Positions 53,146 to 60,317 of a stretch of DNA of 64,000 nucleotides are shown here, piece after piece. The translations under genes were made by a program, and so were the position numbers. Position 1 is the first letter of the stretch. Every line of letters begins with the position of its first letter. A model generated the notes under the pieces. The model was given only the letters and a program-made list of their open reading frames with translations, did not search any database and was not told where the DNA came from. Origin of the DNA: Pedobacter helvus. GTDB lineage: Bacteria > Bacteroidota > Bacteroidia > Sphingobacteriales > Sphingobacteriaceae. Location of the stretch: the NCBI RefSeq assembly GCF_005925325.1, contig NZ_SRMP01000003.1:439210-503209 (forward strand), written 5' to 3'.

Positions 53146-53303
53146 TGCATTCGTTAGGTGTATTTAAACGAAAAGCAACAGAATTAAACCAATAATTATT
53201 AAGCTATTGCTTCTTCTTGGTTTTTCTCACCTAAGAAACACACTTCTTACAATACATTTCATTTTAAACGCATTGATTTGAAGCACTATTTCAAACGCTG
53301 TAC

Positions 53304-53654
53304 TTATTTCAGAAGTCTATTGTTATCGTCTGGAAAAACCAATATGGGTTGGTATTTCTTCGCTTCTTCAATTGGTAAAGAACCGTAAGATATAATAATA
53401 AGGATATCACCGATCTGTACTCTTCTAGCGGCAGCCCCATTTAAACATATAGCCCCAGAACCCCTCTCGCCTTTAATTACATAAGTCTCAAAACGCTCGC
53501 CGTTATTGTTGTTTACAATCTGCACCTTTTCGTTAGCGATAATATTCGCTGCATCCATCAAATCCTCATCAATGGTAATGCTCCCTACATAGTTAAGTTC
53601 TGCCTGGGTTACCTTAACGCGGTGTATTTTCGATTTTAGAATCTCGATAATCAT
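53304..53654 (-). CDS. panD: Aspartate 1-decarboxylase
   Basis: Makes beta-alanine from aspartate for coenzyme A synthesis. The 116-residue proenzyme self-cleaves at G24-S25 (YVGSITID) to form the pyruvoyl cofactor; both residues are present. The GAAARR and IISYG segments are typical. It lies next to panC, the enzyme that uses its product. A promoter box ends 4 nt before the ATG. Confidence 0.97.
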   Translation of the reverse strand: MIIEILKSKIHRVKVTQAELNYVGSITIDEDLMDAANIIANEKVQIVNNNNGERFETYVIKGERGSGAICLNGAAARRVQIGDILIIISYGSLPIEEAKKYQPILVFPDDNNRLLK

Positions 53655-53658
53655 ACTG

Positions 53659-53689
53659 CAAAGTTAGTGATTAAGGTTGAAGGTAAAAA
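53659..53689 (-). promoter_or_regulatory. panD promoter, predicted leaderless
   Basis: The minus strand has TTTT, exactly 19 nt, then TAACTTTG (53666-53659). The ATG at 53654 is the fifth base after the box. Confidence 0.6.
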
Positions 53690-53723
53690 GGTTAATGGCA
53701 TAAGGCTACATTTAGCCGACAAT

Positions 53724-54608
53724 TTAGTTGATAATCACATTGTCTATCAGCCTAGTTTCACCCACTTTTGCTGCCACTAAAGCCACAGTATTTTGATCCC
53801 TTTTTTTCGTAAGAGGCAAAAGTGTATCGCCATCTGCAATAGTCAAATAATCTAAAGCCACACCAGGAATTTCGTTGATAATCTGTTTTGCTTGTGTTAG
53901 CAGCTCTGCTAATGGATATTTATCGTAATTCTCTTCGATAAAAAACAGTGCTTTGCTTAAAACCAAGGAGTGTTCCCTGTCTGCTTTATTGAGGTGGATA
54001 TTTCTAGAGCTCATCGCCAAACCATCATCTTCTCTAATGATAGGGCAAGTCACAATTTGCACATCAAGATCTAAAACCTCAACCATATTTTTAATCATTA
54101 GCACCTGCTGGAAATCCTTTTGGCCAAAAAACGCCGTATCCGGTTTTACCGCATCAAACAGTTTAAATACAATTTGAGTTACACCTTGATAATGTCCTTT
54201 TCTAAATTCGCCTTCTAACACAAACTCTGCACTTCCCAGATCAATTTTCCAATTTTCTGGCGTTGGATAATTCGGATACATTTCTTTTACCGATGGCATG
54301 AAAACGAAATTACAGCCCGCTTCGGTCAACATTTTAATATCATGCTCCAAAGGCCTTGGATATTTCTCCAGATCCTTCGGGTCAGTAAATTGTGTAGGAT
54401 TTACAAAAATACTGCACACCACGATGTCCGCTTGTTTTTGCGCCTCAGCTATTAATGAAAGATGGCCATTATGCAAAGCGCCCATAGTTGGCACTAATGC
54501 AATTTTCAAACCTTGTGCTTTTAAAGGCTTAAGCGAGCTTTCAAGTTCGGCAATGGTTGCTATAACTTCCAATATCTTGTTGTGTTTTGAGGGTGCTAAA
54601 TTGTACAT
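53724..54608 (-). CDS. panC: Pantothenate synthetase
   Basis: Condenses pantoate with beta-alanine using ATP. The 294-residue enzyme has the HIGH-like motif in PTMGALHNGHLSL, GQKDFQQVLMI for pantoate/ATP binding, and the KMSKS-like AMSSRNIHL. The N-terminal MYNLAPSKHNKI extends beyond the usual start; a TTG at 54572 would give a more typical end. It is followed by panD on the same strand. Confidence 0.96.
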   Translation of the reverse strand: MYNLAPSKHNKILEVIATIAELESSLKPLKAQGLKIALVPTMGALHNGHLSLIAEAQKQADIVVCSIFVNPTQFTDPKDLEKYPRPLEHDIKMLTEAGCNFVFMPSVKEMYPNYPTPENWKIDLGSAEFVLEGEFRKGHYQGVTQIVFKLFDAVKPDTAFFGQKDFQQVLMIKNMVEVLDLDVQIVTCPIIREDDGLAMSSRNIHLNKADREHSLVLSKALFFIEENYDKYPLAELLTQAKQIINEIPGVALDYLTIADGDTLLPLTKKRDQNTVALVAAKVGETRLIDNVIIN

Positions 54609-54643
54609 TTCTGCACTATTAACAAAGCCCTAATAGCAAGATA

Positions 54644-54674
54644 TTGATAAATATTAATATTTTCCGTACCTTTG
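54644..54674 (+). promoter_or_regulatory. Promoter of the glycogen-synthase-like gene
   Basis: TACCTTTG (54667-54674) is an exact -7 box. TTGA 19 nt upstream is a weak -33. The predicted leader is about 37 nt. Confidence 0.5.
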
Positions 54675-54714
54675 CCCCTTGATAATCTTTAAATTAACAG
54701 TAATTTAATAATAT

Positions 54715-55545
54715 ATGGAGATGGCAAAAACGAAGCTACTGATTATTACCCATGAGATGTCGCCTTTCCTCGAAGTCACTAAAATTTCAGAAATTACCCG
54801 CCAATTACCGCAGGCTATGCAAGAAAAAGGATTCGAAATCCGCATCTTGATGCCTAAGTTTGGCAACATTAACGAAAGAAGAAATAGACTACACGAGGTA
54901 ATCCGATTATCAGGGATGAACATCATTATCGATGACAATGACAACCCTTTAATCATCAAAGTGGCATCTATACCAGCAGCTCGTATGCAAGTGTATTTCT
55001 TGGATAATGAAGATTATTTTCACAGAAAATACGTGTTCAGGGATAAAGAGAACAAGTTTTATGCAGACAACGACGAAAGAACAATCTTTTTCTGCAAAGG
55101 TGCTTTAGAAACGGTTAAAAAATTAGGCTGGTCGCCTGATGTAGTACATTGTCATGGCTGGATGACTTCTTTAGTTCCTGCTTACATCAAAACTACTTAC
55201 AAAAACGATCCTACTTTTAAAAACTCGAAAGTGGTATATTCTGTATATGAGAACTGTTTTGGCGAAAAACTAAATGCAGATTTTCATAAAAAAGCAATCA
55301 TGGCTAACATGACAGCTGACGACACCAAAGCATTTGCTGAGGGCGATTGTAACAGCTTGCATATTGGCGCTATAACTCATTCTGACGCAGTAGTTTTTGC
55401 AGATGAAAAGGTTGACGATGCTGTGTTAAAATTTGTTAAAGATTCTAATAAGCCAACTTTAGCCTTTAATTTAACCGAAAATTACGATAACTTCTATTCT
55501 TTTTATGAAGAAGTTACTAGTGATGAATTGGTTTCTATAGCATAA
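54715..55545 (+). CDS. Glycogen/starch synthase-like protein, GT5 N-terminal domain only
   Basis: A 276-residue protein resembling only the N-terminal (acceptor) half of GlgA-type GT5 enzymes (ITHEMSPFLEVTKISEITRQ, EIRILMPKFGNI, VYFLDNEDYF, VVHCHGWMTSLVP). Full GlgA is near 480 residues, with a second Rossmann domain that binds ADP-glucose. That domain is absent. The KTGGL nucleotide-binding motif expected after SPF is replaced by VTKIS. Catalysis by itself is therefore doubtful. It is divergent from panC and upstream of DUF4270 and glmS. Confidence 0.82.
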   Translation: MEMAKTKLLIITHEMSPFLEVTKISEITRQLPQAMQEKGFEIRILMPKFGNINERRNRLHEVIRLSGMNIIIDDNDNPLIIKVASIPAARMQVYFLDNEDYFHRKYVFRDKENKFYADNDERTIFFCKGALETVKKLGWSPDVVHCHGWMTSLVPAYIKTTYKNDPTFKNSKVVYSVYENCFGEKLNADFHKKAIMANMTADDTKAFAEGDCNSLHIGAITHSDAVVFADEKVDDAVLKFVKDSNKPTLAFNLTENYDNFYSFYEEVTSDELVSIA

Positions 55546-55568
55546 TAAAAGCTTATTTAATTATAAAT

Positions 55569-57017
55569 ATGAGATTTTTAAAATTAGACTTATTGACCCT
55601 GTTGATAAGTCTTTTTCTTTTCGCTTCGTGCGAAAATACTTCTACCATTGGTTTGGAAGTTGACCCTAGCAATCAAATTCAAGGAAGCTTAATTGATACT
55701 GCTACGATCTCCTCTAAAACAGTAAAAGATGATGCCGTTGCAACAAATGCATTATCAAGATATCCATTCGGCTATCTTAACGATCCGCTTTTGGGCACCA
55801 CAGAATCGAGTTTAGCGTTATCGGTAAACGTTCCTAATGAAGCTTATGATTTTGGAACCAATGCCGTTTTAGATTCTGCTATTCTGATTTTAAATTATGG
55901 CGGTGATTTTTACGGCGATAGTACCGCTAATTATAATATCGACGTACACCAACTTAGCAACAACTTAGCAAAAGAGAGTTCTTATTTAAGTACAAACACC
56001 TATGCTCACGGAAACACGTTGCTTGCTAATTATACAGGTAAAGTATTTCCTACTACGCCCCTTAAAGTAACAGATGTACTTACTGGCGCAAAAGATACGG
56101 TAATGTCAGTTACGCCTCAGATTCGCTTAAAGTTAGATAATACTTTTATCACAGATAACATTGTAAAACTGCCTGCAACATCATTGAAATATAATTCATA
56201 TTTTCAATCAGCATTTAAAGGTTTGCATGTTCAAATTAGGCCTACTACTTATGGTTCAATGGGTAACGGCGGCTTAATGTTTTTTAATCTTTCTAGCACA
56301 ACAGCTACAACATCTACCTCGGGCTTAGTGTTATATTACAGAAAACAAAATGCAACTACGGCCACTGCAACAGATACGGTTTCAGTAAACTTCCCAATTT
56401 CTACTAGTTATGCAGTTGCGGCAAGTGTTAAAAACACCTATTCTACAGCAGTACAAACTCAGTTAGACGATGCTACCAATCATCAATATCCGGTTACTTA
56501 TTTAAGGCCTTTGGGCGGATTAAGAACCAAGCTAGCTTTTCCTTATTTGAAAAAGATGAGAAGCGAAGTAGGCAAGATGGTAATCAATAAAGCTGAGTTA
56601 ATCGTAGATTTGAGTAGCGGTACCGACGTAGCTCCTTTTAGAGCAGCGCCTCGTTTAGCTTTATACAAGTTTGATATTGCTGGTCAGCGTAAAAACTTAC
56701 CTGATAACGATACTGGCGACGGCGTAACTACTGCTGGCGACCCACGTGCAGCGGTTAATTTTGGTGGTAACTTTGGAGGATATTTTGACTCGGTAAACAA
56801 GCGTTATGTGTTTACGGTTACGGCTTATATCCAAGATTTATTAGATGGTAAAACTGAAAATTACGGAACTTATTTGTCGGTAACTCCGTCTTCTAGTTTC
56901 CAGTTTACTTCACCGTTTAACGTAGCGTCTCGTGCAGTAATCGGCAGCTTCACGAACAACCCCGCAGCAGGAGCTAACGTAATGAAACTCAACATTTACT
57001 ACACCAAAGGAAATTAG
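55569..57017 (+). CDS. DUF4270 lipoprotein
   Basis: A 482-residue lipoprotein with a signal peptide ending LFLFASC and the Bacteroidota-specific DUF4270 domain (DTATISSKTVKDD, GYLNDPLLGTTESSLALSV, then long beta-rich, Ser/Thr-rich stretches). The fold is probably all-beta and exposed at the outer membrane. Function is unknown. It follows the GT5-like gene by 23 nt, so the two are likely co-transcribed, with glmS 82 nt further on. Confidence 0.88.
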   Translation: MRFLKLDLLTLLISLFLFASCENTSTIGLEVDPSNQIQGSLIDTATISSKTVKDDAVATNALSRYPFGYLNDPLLGTTESSLALSVNVPNEAYDFGTNAVLDSAILILNYGGDFYGDSTANYNIDVHQLSNNLAKESSYLSTNTYAHGNTLLANYTGKVFPTTPLKVTDVLTGAKDTVMSVTPQIRLKLDNTFITDNIVKLPATSLKYNSYFQSAFKGLHVQIRPTTYGSMGNGGLMFFNLSSTTATTSTSGLVLYYRKQNATTATATDTVSVNFPISTSYAVAASVKNTYSTAVQTQLDDATNHQYPVTYLRPLGGLRTKLAFPYLKKMRSEVGKMVINKAELIVDLSSGTDVAPFRAAPRLALYKFDIAGQRKNLPDNDTGDGVTTAGDPRAAVNFGGNFGGYFDSVNKRYVFTVTAYIQDLLDGKTENYGTYLSVTPSSSFQFTSPFNVASRAVIGSFTNNPAAGANVMKLNIYYTKGN

Positions 57018-57099
57018 TAGAAATTTTCAATCGAAGGTTTGATTTAATCGCCCTAAAGGAATACTTTAGGGCGATTTATATTTTAACCCCCCGAATAAT

Positions 57100-58938
57100 A
57101 TGTGTGGAATTGTAGGCTATATTGGCTTTAGAGAGGCCTGGCCAATTGTCTTAAAAGGTCTGAAAAGACTCGAATACAGAGGATACGATAGTGCTGGAAT
57201 TGCGCTAATTGACGATCAAAATTTAAACATCTACAAGAAGGCCGGAAAGGTAAAAGAGCTTGAAGATTTTGCAGCAGAAAAAAACCTTTCAGGCTCAATT
57301 GGCATGGGCCATACCCGCTGGGCAACCCACGGAGCCCCTTCCGACAGAAATTCACATCCCCATACTTCTCAAGATGGGCAACTAAGTATCATCCATAATG
57401 GCATCATTGAGAACTACGCAACGCTTAAAGAAGAGCTAATTTCTAGAGGCCATTCTTTTAATAGCGATACAGACACAGAAGTCTTAATTCATCTCATCGA
57501 AGACATCTATAAAAACAACGAAGTTGATCTTTCAGAAGCAGTACGTTTAGCCTTAAAAGAGGTGACCGGAGCTTATGCAATTGTAGTAATGGACGAAAAA
57601 AATCCAAACCAGCTAATTGCCGCAAGAAAAGGCAGCCCGATGGTAATTGGTGTTGGGCAAGGAGAGTATTTCATTGCCTCAGATGCGACACCAATTGTAG
57701 AGTACACAAAAAATGTAATCTATTTAAATGATAATGAAATTGCGTTCTTGAAGCGCGATGAATTAGAGATAAAACATTTAGACAATGTAGTACAAACTCC
57801 ATATATCCAAGAGTTAGAACTTAAACTTGAAATGTTAGAAAAAGGTGGCTACGAACATTTCATGCTAAAAGAAATCTACGAGCAGCCTAGATCCATCCGT
57901 GATTGTATGAGAGGCCGTATCTACCCAGAAGAGGGCAAGGTGCAGCTTGGAGGACTTAAAGAGTTTACAGATAAGCTTAAAAATATTGATAGGATTATTA
58001 TCGTTGCCTGCGGAACCTCATGGCATGCTGGTTTAGTTGGCGAGTATTTAATTGAAGAGTATGCCCGCATTCCAGTAGAGGTAGAGTATGCTTCTGAATT
58101 TAGGTATAGAAATCCGATTATTACCGAGAAAGATGTTGTAATTGCCATTTCTCAATCTGGAGAAACTGCAGATACGATGGCAGCAATTGAAATGGCAAAA
58201 GAGAAAGGTGCCACTATTTTCGGGATCTGTAACGTAGTAGGAGCTTCTATACCTCGTATTACACATGCTGGCGTTTACACTCACGCTGGACCAGAAATTG
58301 GCGTAGCATCTACCAAAGCTTTTACTGCACAGGTTACGGTACTTACGCTAATGGCTTTTTACATGGCACAGCAAAAAGGAACCATTACCAATTCGAAATT
58401 AACTGAGTTACTTACAGAGCTAGATTGTATCCCTGATAAGATCCACGCTGCGCTTCAATCTAATGATATCATCAAAGAGGTTTCTGCGAAGATCAAAGAT
58501 GCTAGCAACTGTTTATTTTTAGGTCGTGGAAGTGGTTTTCCTGTAGCTCTAGAAGGAGCCTTGAAGCTCAAAGAGATTTCTTACATACACGCAGAAGGTT
58601 ACCCCGCAGCAGAAATGAAGCACGGGCCTATTGCTTTAATAGACGAAGAAATGCCAGTAGTATTTATTGCTACTAAAAACTCATCTTACGAAAAGGTAAT
58701 TAGCAATATACAGGAGGTAAAAGCCAGGAAAGGACAAGTAATTGCCATTGTAACAGAAGGCGATGTAGAGGTGAAGAAGATGGTAGATTATTGTATCGAA
58801 ATTCCGGATGCTAGCGAAGCGTTTTTGCCATTGTTAGCAACCATTCCACTGCAACTACTTTCTTACCATATTGCCGTAATGAGGGGTTGTAATGTAGATC
58901 AACCTCGCAACTTGGCAAAATCAGTAACGGTGGAATAA
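57100..58938 (+). CDS. glmS: Glutamine-fructose-6-phosphate aminotransferase (isomerizing)
   Basis: Makes glucosamine-6-phosphate for peptidoglycan and lipid A. The 612-residue enzyme starts MCGIVGYIG, so Cys2 becomes the N-terminal glutaminase nucleophile. GHTRWATHG and SHPH follow. Two SIS domains bind the sugar (CGTSWHAG, SQSGETADT; LGRGSGFPVALEGALKLKE). The C-terminus ends NLAKSVTVE as in GlmS generally. No ribozyme-like leader was seen in the 82-nt gap before it. Confidence 0.98.
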   Translation: MCGIVGYIGFREAWPIVLKGLKRLEYRGYDSAGIALIDDQNLNIYKKAGKVKELEDFAAEKNLSGSIGMGHTRWATHGAPSDRNSHPHTSQDGQLSIIHNGIIENYATLKEELISRGHSFNSDTDTEVLIHLIEDIYKNNEVDLSEAVRLALKEVTGAYAIVVMDEKNPNQLIAARKGSPMVIGVGQGEYFIASDATPIVEYTKNVIYLNDNEIAFLKRDELEIKHLDNVVQTPYIQELELKLEMLEKGGYEHFMLKEIYEQPRSIRDCMRGRIYPEEGKVQLGGLKEFTDKLKNIDRIIIVACGTSWHAGLVGEYLIEEYARIPVEVEYASEFRYRNPIITEKDVVIAISQSGETADTMAAIEMAKEKGATIFGICNVVGASIPRITHAGVYTHAGPEIGVASTKAFTAQVTVLTLMAFYMAQQKGTITNSKLTELLTELDCIPDKIHAALQSNDIIKEVSAKIKDASNCLFLGRGSGFPVALEGALKLKEISYIHAEGYPAAEMKHGPIALIDEEMPVVFIATKNSSYEKVISNIQEVKARKGQVIAIVTEGDVEVKKMVDYCIEIPDASEAFLPLLATIPLQLLSYHIAVMRGCNVDQPRNLAKSVTVE

Positions 58939-58943
58939 AATTA

Positions 58944-58973
58944 AAAAGGGACGTTCAGTTAAACGTCCCTTTT
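58944..58973 (+). terminator. glmS terminator
   Basis: AAAAGGGACGTT pairs with AACGTCCCTTTT (12 bp) around a 6-nt loop directly after the stop. Confidence 0.88.
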
Positions 58974-58992
58974 CTAATGAAATATAGTGTTG

Positions 58993-59292
58993 TTAGCTTT
59001 TCTTAGCAGCTTCTTTGTTTGCTTTGTAACGCATATCTGCTGTGCCATCTTTTTTCTTCGGCCCTGCCGGATTTACTTTCAACGCCTTATTCTCGCTATA
59101 ACGCATATCGGGCGTACCGTCTGCTTTTAGCTTAGTACCTGCAGCTATTGCTTTTTTCTCTACTTTCTTCGTTTCAGTTTTAGTAACTGCTACAACTTTT
59201 TTAGGTGTTTGTTTTACCGTTGTGGTGGTTTGAGCAAAAGTTGCGCTAAAACCAAATAAGGCGATAGCAGCAAGAGTTAAAATTTTTTTCAT
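58993..59292 (-). CDS. Small secreted protein with a duplicated DGTxDMRY motif
   Basis: A 99-residue exported protein. A signal peptide (1-20, ending TFAQ) is followed by a Thr/Lys-rich segment and two copies of one motif: LKADGTPDMRYSENK and KKKDGTADMRYKANK. The mature protein is very basic. It is probably periplasmic or surface-bound. No function is known to me. Confidence 0.75.
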   Translation of the reverse strand: MKKILTLAAIALFGFSATFAQTTTTVKQTPKKVVAVTKTETKKVEKKAIAAGTKLKADGTPDMRYSENKALKVNPAGPKKKDGTADMRYKANKEAAKKS

Positions 59293-59402
59293 TTGATAAG
59301 TTTTTGTTTTAAGGTAAAGAAGCTATCATGAAATTCATGACGGTTTCCATAGTTTATAACGTTGGTTTTTAGTGGATTAATAACGATATAAATTACAAAA
59401 AC

Positions 59403-60278
59403 TTATCTTCTTAATGAAAATTTTATTGGGATATTATATTTAACACTTGTTACCTCTCCAAATTGCTTACCTGGAACCCAGTCGGGAGCCATTTGTAGAA
59501 CTCTTATCGCTTCAATTGCCAATTCGTTATTAGGAGCTTCTAAAATTTCAACACTCTCTACATCTCCATTTTTTCTTACGATAAAGCTAAGTTTAACAGT
59601 TCCTTCTATCTTCTGTTTTAAAGATTGTGTCGGATATTTTATTTCGGTAGAAAGATATTTGTAGAACTCTTTCAATCCGCCTTCGTAGCTGGGCGGAGCA
59701 AATAGATCTTCGTATTTAACCACATTTCCTTCCTTGCTGTAATACTTTCCATCAACTTTTTTCCCAGCTTCATCATAAACTTCTTCGCCGGCTGGCTTGC
59801 CTTCTTTATAAGTGAATTTCCAAATACCAGTCTTCTTACCGCTGACGTAGCTACCCTCTTCTTTATTTCCATTCCAGTATTCAGTATATCTGCCATCTAG
59901 CTTTCCATGCGTAAAGTTCTCTACCTTTCTTTGAGTTTCACCATCTGTCTGATAGGTAATCCATTCTCCATTTTTATGGCCTTTATCATATGCTCCTTTT
60001 TCTTTCAGCTTACCTTTTTGGTAGCTCGAATAAGCTCCTTTTCTAACAGTAAGCTCTCTGTCTTCAAAACTGATGATTTCTTGAAGTACATCTTTTCTAT
60101 CAAAGAATGAAACTTGATAAAATTCGCCTGCACGTTTAATAACTGGTCGCCATTTAGAGCGCACAGGATCTTTAGTATACATCGGGCTGCTATAGATCAA
60201 TGTAGTGTCTTGCTGCGAGTTTTGAGCGAAGCCAATTTTTGTAATAGCTAATAATAAGATAAGCGTCAGTTTTTTCAT
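59403..60278 (-). CDS. TonB C-terminal domain protein with MORN-like repeats
   Basis: A 291-residue protein with a signal peptide ending IGFAQ. Residues about 75-190 hold MORN-type toxin-like repeats (KLKEKGAYDKGHKNGEWITY, HGKLDGRYTEYWNG, SGKKTGIWKFTYKEGKP). The C-terminal ~85 residues are a TonB-C domain (IKYPTQSLKQKIEGTVKLSF, VRKNGDVESVEIL). It lacks the N-terminal membrane anchor and Pro-rich span of true TonB, so it probably does not transmit energy itself. Confidence 0.85.
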   Translation of the reverse strand: MKKLTLILLLAITKIGFAQNSQQDTTLIYSSPMYTKDPVRSKWRPVIKRAGEFYQVSFFDRKDVLQEIISFEDRELTVRKGAYSSYQKGKLKEKGAYDKGHKNGEWITYQTDGETQRKVENFTHGKLDGRYTEYWNGNKEEGSYVSGKKTGIWKFTYKEGKPAGEEVYDEAGKKVDGKYYSKEGNVVKYEDLFAPPSYEGGLKEFYKYLSTEIKYPTQSLKQKIEGTVKLSFIVRKNGDVESVEILEAPNNELAIEAIRVLQMAPDWVPGKQFGEVTSVKYNIPIKFSLRR

Positions 60279-60317
60279 TTCTATTTTGTTAAGGGCGAAA
60301 AATATTTCGCCCGTACA

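Noticed and set aside
57018..57099. Possible glmS ribozyme or riboswitch in the DUF4270-glmS gap
   Set aside because: Only 82 nt, and none of the glmS ribozyme core is visible; GGCGATT-like words there look like a small hairpin only.
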